DNA from: Meconema thalassinum
Taxonomy: Eukaryota > Arthropoda > Insecta > Orthoptera > Tettigoniidae
Reading direction: 5' to 3'
Length of the DNA: 64,000 bases
NCBI GenBank assembly: GCA_946902985.2
Contig: CAMPQE020000053.1
Span: 744,001 to 808,000 of the forward strand
How positions within the stretch are numbered: the first letter of the stretch is position 1; the number at the start of each line of letters is the position of its first letter. The notes beneath the pieces were generated by a model. It saw only the letters and a program-made list of their open reading frames with translations. It did no database searches and was not told the origin of the DNA. A program made the position numbers and the translations under genes. This document shows positions 52,781-64,000 of this stretch, in pieces.

Positions 52781-54245
52781 CACACATCAAAAAAAGTTTT
52801 GCATCACCTCGGTTCCAAGAGTTCCGGAACCTTTAAATACAAAGGGAATAGAGATCAACACAAGAAACATTTCAGCTCGTTTTATTGCTCATGAGACCCA
52901 CACATTGCATGTTGTACCATCATACAGCTAGACTTTCAGCATTTGTGGTCCAGATTGCAGTACACACCACTACCTCTAATACCCAGTAGCACGTCCTCTT
53001 GCATTGATGCATGCCTGTATTCGTCGTGGCATACTATCCACAAGTTCATCAAGACACTGTTGGTCCATATTGTCCCACTCCTCAACGACAATTCGGCGTA
53101 AATCTCTCAGAGTGGTTGGTGGGTCAATACGTCCATAAACAGCCCTTTTCAACATATCCCAGGCATGTTCGATAGGGTTCATGTCTGGCGAACATGCTGA
53201 CCACTGTAGTCGAGCGATGTCGTTATCTTGAAGGAACGCATTCACAAGATGTGCACGATGAGGTCGAGAATTGTCGTCCATGAAGACAAATGCCTCTCCA
53301 ATATTCTGCCGATATGGGTGCACTATGGGTCGGAGGATGTCATTCAGGTATCGTAAAGCCGTTTCGGAGCCTTCCATGACCACCAGTGGCGTACGTCGGC
53401 CCCACATAATGCCACCCCAAAACATCAGGGAACCACCACCTTGCTGCACTCTCTGGACAGTGTGTCTAAGACGTTCAGCCTGACCAGGGTGCCTCCAAAC
53501 ACGTCGCCGACGATTGTCTGGTTGAAGGCATATGCGACACTCATCGGTGAAGAGAACGTGATGCCAATTCTGTGGGGTCCATTCAGCATGTTGTTGGGCC
53601 CATCTGTACCGCGCTGCATGGTGTCGGGGTTGCAAAGCTGGACCTCGCCATGGACGTCGGGAGTGAAGTTGCGCATCATGCAGCCTATTGCGCACAGTTT
53701 GAGTTGAAACACGACGTCCTGTGGCTGAACGAAACGCATTATTCAACATGGTGGCATTGCTGTCAGGGTTCCTCCGAGCGGCAAACCGTAAGTAGCGGTC
53801 ATCCACTACAGTAGTAGCCCTTGGGCGGCCTGAGCGAGGCCTGTCATCGACAGTTCCTGTATCTCTGTACCTCCTCCATGTCCGAACAACATCGCTTTGG
53901 TTCACTCTGAGACGCCTGGAAACTTCCCTTGTTGAGAGCCCTTCTTGACAAAAAGTAACAATGCGGACGCGATCGAACTGCGGTATTGACCTTCTAGGCA
54001 TGGTAGAACTACAGACAACATGAGCAGCGTACCTTCGTCCTGGTGGAATGACTGGAACTGATCGGCTGTCGTACCCCCTCCGTCTAATAGGCCCTGCTCA
54101 TGCATGGTTGTTTACATCTTTGAGCAGCTTTAGTGACATCTATGAACAGTCAAAGGGACTGTATCTTTGATACAATATACACAGTCAACGTCTATATGCC
54201 GGAGATCTGGGAACCGAGGTGATGCAAAACTTTTTTTGATGTGTG
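52781..54245. mobile_element. Tc1-like DNA transposon, apparently complete
   Basis: Inverted ends CACACATCAAAAAAAGTTTT (52781 inward) and its reverse complement at 54245 match for about 45 bp with few differences, flanked by TA (52779-52780, 54246-54247), the canonical Tc1/mariner target duplication. Total length is 1465 bp, usual for the family. Removing it rejoins RTE-B in frame (KNKLLY then KTLKNNK). One intact transposase gene lies inside on minus. Confidence 0.95.
52976..54001 (-). CDS. Tc1-like transposase, DD34E, 341 residues
   Basis: The protein cuts and pastes the element at TA sites. The N-terminal helix-turn-helix region covers residues 1-110 (RIVTFCQEGLSTREVSRRL is the first helix-turn-helix; GRP at 58-60 is the hook between subdomains). 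The DDE domain has D153 in LFTDECRI, D243 in FMDDNSRPHRAH and E278 in SPDMNPIEHAWD, with 34 residues between the second and third. The length of 341 and unbroken frame suggest a potentially functional copy. The Met at 54001 starts MPRRSIPQFDR, the usual position just inside the 5' end. Confidence 0.95.
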   Translation of the reverse strand: MPRRSIPQFDRVRIVTFCQEGLSTREVSRRLRVNQSDVVRTWRRYRDTGTVDDRPRSGRPRATTVVDDRYLRFAARRNPDSNATMLNNAFRSATGRRVSTQTVRNRLHDAQLHSRRPWRGPALQPRHHAARYRWAQQHAEWTPQNWHHVLFTDECRICLQPDNRRRRVWRHPGQAERLRHTVQRVQQGGGSLMFWGGIMWGRRTPLVVMEGSETALRYLNDILRPIVHPYRQNIGEAFVFMDDNSRPHRAHLVNAFLQDNDIARLQWSACSPDMNPIEHAWDMLKRAVYGRIDPPTTLRDLRRIVVEEWDNMDQQCLDELVDSMPRRIQACINARGRATGY

Positions 54246-54247
54246 TA

Positions 54248-55911
54248 TAAAACTCTGAAAAACAATAAAAGACATCAGGAATCAGTTACAGCTTTGGAAG
54301 GAAATAATGGAGAAGTGATAAGAAGCATAAAAGAAAACAGGAAGTTAATGGGACAGTATTTTGATCAATTGTTAAATGATGCATCTAATAATGACAGTGG
54401 GGACACGAACATCAATTTAGGGGCCAATGATGAAAACCATCAAGAACCATCCCCAACCTGGTCTGAAGTGGAAGAAGCTTTAAAAGCTATGATCAAAGGG
54501 AAATCCACTGGAGTTGATGAAGTAAGTTCAGACATTATAAATGCAGCAGGAATTAATGGATATATTGGTTGTACAGAGTATTACATGCTGTGTAGAGAGA
54601 CAATAAGATCTCTGATGACTGGTCTGAAGGTGTAATAGTGCCATTGTTTAAAAAAGGAAACCGGAAAAAGTGTGAGAATTATCGTGGAATTACTTTGTCA
54701 TCACATGGTCTAAATATCTTGGAAAAAATAATTGCGAAAAGACTACCCAGGCACTTATAAAAGACTTAAGAAGAAGAACAACATGGCTTTAGACCAGGAA
54801 GGAGTACTATTGACTTGATCTTTGCTGCAAGAATGCTTATTGAGAAACATCTTGAAAAAGGGAAAGAATTAGTAATGGTATTTCTAGATATAGAAATAGC
54901 TTATGATAGCAATGCAAGATCAAAAATTTGGGAATGTTTAGAAAGGCACAATGTCCCAAAAGGCTTGATAAACAAGATCAAAATGCTGTATGAAAACACA
55001 AGGGCAAGTGTAAGAATAGGTAATGGGGAAAGCAGATGGTTCACAACAAAACAAGGAGTCCAACAAGGAAGTTCACTGTATCCATTACTATTCATCACAG
55101 TGATGGACATAATCCTGAAGAGAATAAAAGAAGAAAAGGGTAATGAAACGAATGCCCTTGTCTTTGCAGATGACGTCATGATTTGGGGAGAAAGTGCCAG
55201 AGAGGTACAAGAAAAACTGGATTCATGGGACAAGCTGTTCAAGGAGTATGGGTTGAAAATAAGCCACAGTAAGACAGTAGTGATGACAACAGGACTGTCT
55301 AATGCAACCATTTACTGGAATAATCAGCCTCTACAAATTGTTGATCAATTTAAATATCTTGGTAGCACACTGAGTACGGACAACAACAGTGCAGTTACAA
55401 ATAGGACTAGTAATGCAGCCACCTTAAGTTAGAACACTACTGTGGGATAATAAAGTGTAAACATAAACTGTTCAAGACATACTACATCCCAATTCTAACA
55501 TGCACCCTGTCTAGAAGAGAAGAAAGTAGGATTCAGGCATCCGAAATGAAGTTTATAAGAACAATGCTTCAAAGGACAAGGAGAGACAAAGTAAGGAACG
55601 AAGCAAACAGGACAGAGACTGGCATAGATATCAGAGCTACAAAATATTTGCAGAAGCAACGATTAGGATGGTATGGGCATCTTCAAAGAATGGGAGATGA
55701 GAGGACTCCAAAAGCTTATTTCAACAAGATTAACCCAGGAAAAAGACCAGTAGGAAGGCTAAAGAAGAAATGGTTGGACCAAATCAAGGATGATCTTGAA
55801 GGCAAAGGGCTGTACTGGAGAAGGACCCATGAAGACCAACTATTCATGGACAGGAAAAGGTGGCGAGGGCTCGTTAACAGCATCCGGGCGACTGGAGCTG
55901 GAATTTTATGA
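54248..55911 (+). pseudogene. RTE-B reverse transcriptase and C-terminus
   Basis: KSTGVDEVSSDIINAAGI (54500), VIVPLFKKGN-like and FRPGRSTIDLIFAARM (about 54795) lead to MVFLDIEIAYDS with the catalytic Asp (54875-54910), VQQGSSLYPLLF (55060) and the FADDVMIWG box near 55165. The C-terminus has SRIQASEMKFIRTM and LGWYGHLQRM. Stops or shifts at about 54635, 54760 and 55432 inactivate it. Confidence 0.88.
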
Positions 55912-55974
55912 TGACGATGATGACTTAGTCTTCATGCCTTAGAGCCGAATTCATTTTAAATACTATAAAACTTA

Positions 55975-56115
55975 GTTCAAGGCCACGTCGTCAGGCTGAT
56001 ACAACCCTCTGAAAGCAAATGTGTTTGAACCCCACCGTCAGCAATCGTTTAAATGGTTTACCTGGGTTTCTCATTATAAATTCCAGGTGAATGCTGGGAC
56101 GGTGGACATCCCAAC
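55975..56115 (+). mobile_element. SINE fragment
   Basis: A B-box-like GTTTGAACCCCACCG, then TTTACCTGGGTTTCTC and CCAGGTGAATGCTGGGACGG resemble a dispersed insect SINE with a CCAGGCAAATGCTGG core. Family assignment is from memory. 56116-56720 has no recognisable feature. Confidence 0.5.
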
Positions 56116-56724
56116 TAATGACCATATTTCCCTCGGATAAAAGAGTAACATAGTGGGTTAAATATTAAAATATAAATGAACATCACACATGACGAATGAT
56201 GAGAAATACAGTGATAAGGATTTTCCAGTGTTTACATACAAATCAAGTGCAACTGATAAGGAAGGATGGCGATCATCAATATGCTCGTATCCATTCTCTC
56301 CCAGCTTAATGCGAATCTACACTCCCGTTGATCCTGATATATAAAGTTCAATGTCCTCTGCTTGGCCATAGTCAACTCAAATTCTAATACAACATTTGGC
56401 AAGAACTTATATCCATGGACATCCAGGCGATTGCAAGTAGGTATAAAGAAAGGCACAGCATTGTGGCTTACGAGGTCCATATGGGTTTATGTACTCACAA
56501 TCAGTTTCTCCATTTGTATCCTCAATGTTCTCTTACTTTTAGTTCATATCTGCAAGTATTTTGATAGAATTCGCAAAAGAAGGGCTTGCCACAAAATTCT
56601 GCGCAGATCTTCGGCAAAGTTCAGGTGGGCTCGGTGGTAGCAGAACACGCCCTTCCAATTTCGCTGCACTAGCTCGCTGGCAGCAGTTCTTAACGGACCG
56701 TCTGCCCAGCCGGAGGCTTGGCAT

Positions 56725-58110
56725 GCTAAACTGTAAGATCTCAGCGCGTGTATGTAATGCCTTACACAGTAGAAATTACCTGAGCCAGGACACAGTAACC
56801 TATACCCTAAACTGTGAGATCTCAGCGCGTGTATGTAATGCCTTACACAGTAGTTATTACCTGAGCCAGGACACAGTAACCTATACCCTAAACTGTGAGA
56901 TCTCAGCACGAGTATGTAATGCCTTACACAGTAGAAATTACCTGAGCCAGGACACAGTAACCTATACCCTAAACTGTGGGATCTCAGCGCGTGTATGTAA
57001 TGCCTTACACAGTAGTTATTACCTGAGCCAGGACACAGTAACCTATACCCTAAACTGTGATATCTCAACGCATGTATGTAATGCCTTACTCAGTAGTTAT
57101 TACCTGAGCCAGAACACAGTAACCTATACCCTAAATTGTGAGATCTCAGCGCGTGTATGTAATGCCTTACACAGTAGTTATTACCTGAGCCAGACACAGT
57201 AACCTATACCCTAAACTGTGAGATTTCAGCGCGTGTATGTAATGCCTTACACAGTAGTTATTACCTGAGCCAGCACACAGTAACCTATACCCTAAACTGT
57301 GAGATCTCAGCGTGTGTATGTAATGCCTTACACAGTAGTTATTACCTGAGCCAGCACACAGTAACCTATACCCTAAACTGTGAGATCTCAGCGTGTGTAT
57401 GTAATGCCTTACACAGTAGTTATTACCTGAGCCAGCACACAGTAACTTATACCCTAAACTATGAGATCTCAGCGTGTGTATGTAATGCCTTACACAGTAG
57501 TTATTACCTGAGCCAGCACACAGTAACCTATACCCTAAACTGTGGGATCTCAGCGCGTGTATGTAATGCCTTACACAGTAGTTATTACCTGAGCCAGGAC
57601 ATAGTAACCTATACCCTAAACTGTGGGATCTCAGCGCGTGTATGTAATGACTTACACAGTAGTTATTACCTGAGCCAGGACACAGTAACCTCTACCCTAA
57701 ACTGTGAGATCTCAGCACGTGTATGTAATGCCTTACTCAGTAGTTATTACCTGAGCCAGACACAGTTACCTATACCCAAAACTGTGAGATCTCAGCGCGT
57801 GTATGTAATGCCTTACACAGTAGTTATTACCTGAGCCAGCACACAGTAATCTATACCCTAAACTGTGAGATCTCAGCGTGTGTATGTAATGCCTTACACA
57901 GTAGTTATTACCTGAGGCAGCACACAGTAACCTATACCCTAAACTGTGAGATCTCAGCGTGTGTATGTAATAACTTACACAGTAGTTATTACCTGAGGCA
58001 GCACACAGTAACCTATACCCTAAACTGTGAGATCTCAGCGCGTGTATGTAATGCCTTACACAGTATTTATTACCTGAGCCAGGACACAGTAATTTACACC
58101 CTCATTAGCC
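56725..58110. repeat. 81-bp tandem repeat, about 17 units
   Basis: CTAAACTGTGAGATCTCAGC recurs every 81 bp, with GTATGTAATGCCTTACACAG and TATTACCTGAGCCAG in each unit. Some units vary by one to three bases (CAGACACAG for CAGGACACAG). Because 81 is a multiple of three, an open frame (56561-57202) and its minus counterpart run through the first units; both are repeat artefacts. The last unit fades at about 58105 and is followed by a (GAT)n run at 58190-58207. Confidence 0.95.
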
Positions 58111-58189
58111 TGTATTGTTTGCTGCATCCTTGCACTCTACGCTTGAATTACAGCTGTAGACGTCGTCTCGCAGCGAGACCGCATGGTTG

Positions 58190-59300
58190 ATGATGATGAT
58201 GATGATGGTAATTGTTGTTTTGAGGGGCCTAACATCTAGGTTATCGGGCCCTAATGGGCTGGGTGATAGCGAAAATGACAATGATGTGGAAACCAGAACG
58301 AAAATTAATTCGGACGGAAAATACCTGCAAAAATGAATTTAGATTGAAACTACTCGCAAAATGGAGTGCTGTAATATTTACAGAAGGGAATTTAGAACGA
58401 AAATAGTCTACTCACAAAAGGAATAGATTGAAAAATACCCACAAAATGTAGGTTAAGTTCAAAATACGTACAAAGTGCAATGTAGAGTAAAAATACTTAC
58501 AAAATGCAATTGAAATCCAAAATACTTACAAAATGCAAGTGAGATCAAAAACACGTACACAATGCAATTGAGGTTCAGAATGCTTACAAAATGCAGATAA
58601 AATTGAAAATACACAATGCAATTTAGATTGAAAAAGGCTGGTGCAGATTCAAAATACTCACAAAGTGCAATTGAGAACCAAAATACTTACAAAATGCAAT
58701 TGAGAATCAAAATACTTGCAAAATGCAATTGAGAATCAAAATACTTGCAAAATGCCCACCATACACAATGCAATTTAGATTTAAAAATCTTGCGAAATGC
58801 AACGTAGAATAAAAATACCTGCAAAATGTAGTGTAGATGAAAAAAAAACGCCAAAGGGAATTTAGATACAAGGTGAGCCATTTAACCAAAAAAACAGTGC
58901 AGGAATCTTAAAGAGAAAAGGATATATAATGAAAAAACAAGAGGTCTGACCCCTCGAAGAAGGAGGGATTAGGAATGATGAGACAAGGGCCAATTAAGGC
59001 GGGAAAGTGAAAGATTCCCTAGGTCTCGGATACCCTAATACCGTCGGGGTCGGAAAAGAACAAGAGTTGGCCAAAGGAGGTCGACAGAAAAGAAGATGGA
59101 GAGGAGCCCGGCACAAGTAAGTGGAAGCATTGCCGGACTCAGCTGGGGTCCCAACCCACGTCCCACTAGATGTGAGCCCCTTGGGGCCGCATGGTTGAAG
59201 AATGGAGTGAGCAGTGAACCCGATAATCAGCATTCGGGCACACATAGGAGCCCCGCAATGAGCATTAAACTACGCCGATTGATATTGGTCTCTGCGCATC
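58190..59300 (+). mobile_element. Dispersed non-autonomous repeat with ~32-bp internal repeats
   Basis: It opens (GATGAT)n GGTAATTGTTGTTTTGAGGG, with GCCTAACATCTAGGTTATC, and closes around GAAGCATTGCCGGACTCAGC and AGCCCCTTGGGGCC. I associate these two ends with one common insect repeat family. Between 58310 and 58860 are about 15 degenerate ~30-35-bp units (AAAATACTTACAAAATGCAA). No gene is supported. Confidence 0.6.
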
Positions 59301-60510
59301 GTTGAGTTTCGGCAAGCTTTTCTTGCGGGTACTCTACCTTTATGCTTAGCACCAAGTGCATGTTCTTAGAAATGTGAGGAAAGGAGGCCTCTGTCTTAAC
59401 TTAGAACCATTCCTGCAATTGCATGTAACAAGCAAAGGAGGCAAGAACACTTAAGACGATTGTGGATGTAGTCAAAATCATCTACCCTCTATCATTTGGT
59501 AGACATAGACCATCGAAATACTCTAGCTTCATCGTACAAAATGCAAATTTCTCCTCAGGCAACTAATACCAAGTGATTGTGCTACAGCTTGACGAATGAG
59601 AATTATGATATACCCTCCTTAGAACAATAGCATGCATAGAGGGAGGTCATGGGTTTGAGTCTAGCATTGGTCACATATTAAAATGCTTCACTTTCTACCT
59701 ACACGGCTTGTACAATATACAAACTAATGGCTGACAGCTTCCACTTGTCATCCGCCAAGTCTGAATATGCTGAAATCCCTGAATAGCATTAGTCAGAAGA
59801 AAATGACAATCAGGTCAAGTCCTCCATAAGATACAAATAATAACTTACCTCTCCACTCACTGAGGATGGTGTTTCTATTTTGACGCAGGAAACAATCTCT
59901 GGTATGGACATTTCTTCAATTTTAATATCCCCACAGAGATGAGTATCGTCCTGCAGAGAAATTACTTATTTCACAAACATGTTCCTTTGCGTAGGTGAAA
60001 TAGTATCTTACACAAATTGTAAACTTGCTCTCAGGTAATCAAGGAATAAAATGACCTTTTATCAGACTGTCATTATCTTGAATGCCTTCCAAACACAATG
60101 CGACATATATGACCTAGATCAGAAACTGGGTAAGGAATGGAAGTTCTATCTTCAGAGGTCACATCCCATATGTAGGTGGTTTACTCGGTAAGTACATCAC
60201 CTGATCTACATACATCTATTAATATATACATATATACTCACATAATTTTATCCATGTGAATAATCCCAGGGGGCTAAATGAAAATGGAAATGAGAGGGGT
60301 ATATTTATGGTCAATGGGGTTGTAAGAATTCAGTAAATTGAGTGAGAAAAGAAGAGCCTAACATTGTCTTGATGCAGAACATCTGCTCAGAGAATGCACC
60401 AAAATTAGTGTAAGAAGGATCGAAAGAACACAGTATATTGTGAAATAAGCATCCCCCTTTATAAATATGTTAAATAGGAAATGGAGAAAGCCAGGTAAAT
60501 TAGCAAACCC
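59301..60510. other. No gene recognised
   Basis: AT-rich sequence without a credible frame. 59918-59990 repeats the segment at 46136-46225. A weak B-box-like GGTTTGAGTCTAG near 59655 is insufficient to call a SINE. Confidence 0.5.
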
Positions 60511-60523
60511 ATTCAGTGATTCC

Positions 60524-60840
60524 GCCGGCCCCGTGGTGTTGGGGTAGCGCGTCTGCCTCTCACCCGGAGGCCCCGGGTTCGATCCCCGGCTCCGTCAGGG
60601 ATTTTAAAACTGACGTGAGGGTTGGAACGGGGTGCACTCAGCCTCGTGAGGACAATTGAGTAGCTGTCTGACAGTGAGACAGCACCCCGATCACGAATAC
60701 CAAGATTAACGGCCGAGGGGACCCGACGCGCTGATCACGCGTCACCCCAATATCTGCAGGCCAAATGGCTGGGCAGCGGTCGCTTGGTCGGCCTTAGCCC
60801 GTCATGGGCTGGATGGTGCCAGGGGTTGTTGACTTTTTTG
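60524..60840 (+). mobile_element. Complete tRNA-derived SINE with 13-bp target duplication
   Basis: The head GCCGGCCCCGTGGTGTTGGG has an A box (GTAGCGCGTCTG) and a perfect B box GGGTTCGATCCCCGG. The body contains CTGTCTGACAGTGAGACAGC and the tail ends GTTGTTGACTTTTTTG. ATTCAGTGATTCC flanks both sides exactly (60511-60523, 60841-60853). RNA polymerase III transcription from the tRNA-like head is expected. The exact duplication indicates a recent insertion. Confidence 0.93.
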
Positions 60841-60859
60841 ATTCAGTGATTCCAGTGAA

Positions 60860-62730
60860 TAAGATATAGGAAAGTGAAGGTAGAGCAGCAATACCAAGAT
60901 GGTTGGACACGGGATATGAAGAACTTCAAAGTCATTAAGTGATATAGAAGTGGGGTCCACATTATTTGTTTAGATTACATTCCCATTTCTGCAGTATAAT
61001 TCTTTTTGAATAGATACTGTTTCTTGCTAGCATAATCAGATATATCCGTAACATTTCTCCATCTAGAACCAAATCACTCCAATTCCCAACCGATAGAAAG
61101 CAGATAACTGCCACAGGATCTGGATATGCCAGTCTTAGTGGCACACATATTTCCATTTTGATCCCATCAAAAGGTTCTTCTTCATGATCAGTCCACAGCA
61201 GGCCTGGTGGAGGTGATCAGGCTGCTCTTCCAGAGTTTAAGCGATATAAAGAAGATTAAAAATCAGCCAAACAATATTCAAGACTTTCATTATTCGACTC
61301 TACTAGCACCAATCTCTCAGAATGTCTGATTCAGTAAAACCTAAGACGCTGAATAATCTTGCTGTACTTTAAATAAACATTACTTCACGGCCGCCAGGTT
61401 GTTAACCTGATTCATAAAATCACTAGCTCGAGTTTCCTGGTTCAAGGTTGAAGAATCAGGGAAAATAATAATAATAATGGAGAGCGCAATACTTCACTGC
61501 TAGACAGAACAAACATAATTAATGCTTATAACCTTTTGTTTATATTTGTATTTATGGGAGGAATAAAAAGCAAAAAGTTAGTAAATTTAGAAACGTCAAT
61601 GCGATCATGACGAGCTTTTTACCAGAGTACAAACATAATTGGGACGAATTGGTAAAGATATAATTGGGCACATTAACGTGTTGACCGACTGAGAAACAAT
61701 TCTCTTACGAATGCAACAATGAAAAATGGCTTATAATACTCAACTATAGAAAGGTTGAATACATACCCTCAATCCTTGAAGAATAAGGAACTTAGATGGA
61801 AAGAAGTAAGTCATGAAATGGAGATCATAAAAGGAAAGAGGAGAGCTCACTAGCCGCCAGCCCATGAAAGGTAAGGGAACGTGTGAAAGGGCTTATTGTG
61901 TTCCTATTCCTTCAGCAGCCTATATTGCCCTCTGAAGGGTTGACCCAAAGTGTGTTTCGAAACTAAATAAAAGCACAGATGTGCTAGTTCCGTTCTTCTC
62001 ACTATTTGTACAACGCTTTAGCAGAATATGGAAAATTTACACTTGTGATGCTCTCTTCTTGGCGTTACCCAATGAGCACGACTGAAAGTGGACTACACAC
62101 TGCCCTTTTAGTTACCAGTTATGAAAGGTAGAGGATATCACGGAGAGAAGTTATCATGTAATAAATAAAGCGGTCAATAGCTGTAGTAAGGCAATATTCA
62201 GATCTGTGTATTCACTTAAGCCACCTAAAATACGGATTGATTCAAATAATTCCAGAGAGCATGGCACACCACAAACTTATTCTTTACATAAATGATTGAC
62301 CACAGACAAAGACCATTTGTGGTGTAATTGCTTAGCACAACTGCCTGGAATGTGAAGTATTATATTTCGAGTTCTGTTGGCAGTCTCGTATTCCAAAAGA
62401 AGACAAAGCATCTGCTGAGGATTATGCAATTGATATGTTGACGGCCAAGTTAGAATCTAAATATTGTTCTAAGGTGTTACTGAGCCGAGGCAGTCTTCTC
62501 GTTTCCCCACTAGCCTAAAAGCAATAGGGTACACTAACACTCTACCTTCCGTAGAGCGGAGGAGATTATGAGATTATCTGTGAGATTATGTGGGGATACT
62601 TTTTCAGTCGTAGGCTTATGTCTTGGTATAAACGGTGGGTGAAATAATCCAATTTTCATAGAAATTGAGCATTTTATAATTTAAATTGGATATTTTCCTT
62701 TATTCAAAGTACAAAAGCAATTTGTTAAAG
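60860..62730. other. No gene recognised
   Basis: Mostly AT-rich unique-looking sequence. A short (ATA)n run near 61467 follows a TCCTGGTTCAAGGTT phrase that could be a decayed SINE B box. No coding region is supported. Confidence 0.5.
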
Positions 62731-62735
62731 AGATG

Positions 62736-64000
62736 CCAAGCCCTAGTAGATATAAGGTAGATTAGTAGTGGCAACAGTGATGGTATACAGGCTGTGCCAA
62801 GCCCTAGTAGATATAAGGTAGATTAGTAGTGGCAACAGTGATGGTATACAGGTTGCGCCAAGCCCTAGTAGATATAAGGTAGATTAGTAGTGGCAACAGT
62901 GATGGTATGAAGGTTGCGCCAAGCCCCAGTAGATATAAGGTAGATTAGTAGTGTCAACAGTGATGGTATACAGGTTGCGCCAAGCCCTAGTAGATATAAG
63001 GTAGATTAGTAGTGGCAACAGTGATGGTATACAGGTTGCGCAAAGCCCTAGTGGATATAAGGTACATTAGTAGTGGCAACAGTGATGGTATACAGGTTGC
63101 GCCAAGCCCTAGTAGATATAAGGTACATTAGTAGTGGCAACAGTGATGGTATACAGGTTGCGCCAAGCCCTAGTAGATATAAGGTAGATTAGTAGTGGCA
63201 ACAGTGATGGTATACAGGTTGCGCCAAGCCCTAGTAGATATAAGGTAGATTAGTAGTGGCAACAGTGATGGTATACAGGTTGCCCCAAGCCCTAGTAGAT
63301 ATAAGGTACATTAGTAGTGGCAACAGTGATGGTATACAGGTTGCGCCAAGCCCTAGTAGATATAAGGTAGATTAGTAGTGGCAATAGTGATGGTATACAG
63401 GTTGCGCCAAGCCCTAGTAGATATAAGGTAGATTAGTAGTGGCAACAGTGATGGTATACAGGTTGCGCCAAGCCCTAGTAGATATAAGGTAGATTAGTAG
63501 TGGCAACAGTGATGGTATGAAGGTTGCGCCAAGCCCCAGTAGATATAAGGTAGATTAGTAGTGTCAACAGTGATGGTATACAGGTTGCGCCAAGCCCTAG
63601 TAGATATAAGGTAGATTAGTAGTGGCAATAGTGATGGTATACAGGTTGCGCCAAGCCCTAGTAGATATAAGGTAGATTAGTAGTGGCAATAGTGATGGTA
63701 TACAGGTTGCGCCAAGCCCTAGTAGATATAAGGTAGATTAGTAGTGGCAATAGTGATGGTATACAGGTTGCGCCAAGCCCTAGTAGATATAAGGTAGATT
63801 AATAGTAGCAACAGTGATGGTATACAGGTTGCGCCAAGCCCTAGTAGATATAAGGTAGATTAGTAGTGGCAACAGTGATGGTATACAGGTTGCGCCAAGC
63901 CCTAGTAGATATAAGGTAGATTAGTAGTGGCAACAGTGATGGTATACAGGTTGCGCCAAGCCCTAGTAGATATAAGGTAGATTAGTAGTGGCAGCAGTGA
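62736..64000. repeat. 61-bp tandem satellite, at least 20 units
   Basis: The unit CCAAGCCCTAGTAGATATAA, then GGTAGATTAGTAGTGGCAAC, AGTGATGGTATACAGG and TTGCG repeats every 61 bp and continues past the window end. A rare pair of adjacent variants (TATGAAGG with CCCCAG, then GTGTCAAC) occurs at about 62907 and again 610 bp later, so a ten-unit block was duplicated. Confidence 0.97.

Larger units (their letters stand above)
49516..55925 (+). mobile_element. RTE copy B, split by two insertions
   Basis: It starts CCTTGGAGGCTGG like RTE-A; the leader (49516-49760) is about 90 percent identical to that of RTE-A by eye. It ends with a GATGACGATGATGA tail. Two insertions interrupt it: the 295-bp-repeat element (50370-51898) and a Tc1-like element (52781-54245). 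The polyprotein is only about half identical to that of RTE-A and has several stops. No flanking target duplication was found. Confidence 0.88.

Noticed and set aside
53271..53814. Plus-strand open frames inside the Tc1 element
   Set aside because: They are antisense to the intact transposase and have no domain.
56544..57202. Open frames of 174 and 213 codons on opposite strands
   Set aside because: They are translations of the 81-bp repeat, which is 27 codons long; each ends where a unit loses two bases.
60524..60600. Functional tRNA gene
   Set aside because: A and B boxes are good, but the cloverleaf is not closed and the sequence continues into a SINE body with tail and target duplication.

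Overview
The window looks like a stretch of repeat-dense eukaryotic DNA, most probably from an insect. The grounds are non-LTR retrotransposons of RTE and Jockey types, a Penelope-like element, Tc1/mariner, PIF/Harbinger and TTAA-type DNA transposons, tRNA-derived SINEs, interstitial TTAGG repeats (the common arthropod telomere motif) and no prokaryotic gene organisation. Several SINE fragments resemble families I associate with large polyneopteran genomes such as Orthoptera; that placement is from memory and is only an inference. The only sequence resembling a host gene is a broken C2H2 zinc-finger array (about 16-17.6 kb, minus strand). All other coding sequence belongs to mobile elements.

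Layout. 0-3.2 kb: an 80-bp satellite, then a degenerate ~123-bp repeat. 3.6-13.4 kb: LINE fragments, then one LINE copy (called LINE-beta here) split by three insertions: a SINE fragment, a full-length RTE retrotransposon (RTE-A, 989-residue open frame, perfect 15-bp target duplication) and a 3.2-kb element with 13-bp inverted repeats and TTAA duplications that carries a 2.3-kb, 27-bp-unit polypyrimidine minisatellite. 13.6-15.8 kb: a palindromic mariner-type remnant invaded by Penelope-type sequence with hammerhead-ribozyme-like motifs. 16-17.6 kb: the zinc-finger pseudogene. 18-20 kb: a decayed Penelope-like element and more hammerhead motifs.

20-36.2 kb: a Jockey-like LINE (LINE-gamma) interrupted by a 4.37-kb non-coding insertion and by a 9.8-kb element with about 2-kb inverted terminal repeats around a decayed family B DNA polymerase gene. 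This last element is the most unusual object in the window. 36.2-42.8 kb: another hammerhead motif, a Harbinger remnant with Myb-like and transposase parts, and an element made largely of ~164-bp repeats. 42.8-49.5 kb: three more LINE-beta fragments, a GC-rich 93-bp array and tRNA-like SINE heads. 49.5-55.9 kb: a second RTE copy (RTE-B) split by a non-autonomous repeat element and by an apparently intact Tc1-like transposon. 56.7-64 kb: an 81-bp array, a ~32-bp repeat region, a complete SINE with a 13-bp target duplication, and a 61-bp satellite that runs off the window.

The elements form a nested stack in which insertion order can be read: LINE-beta and LINE-gamma are oldest; RTE-A, RTE-B, the TTAA element and the polymerase element came later; the Tc1 element, the 295-bp-repeat element and the complete SINE are among the youngest. 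All similarity statements are by eye.
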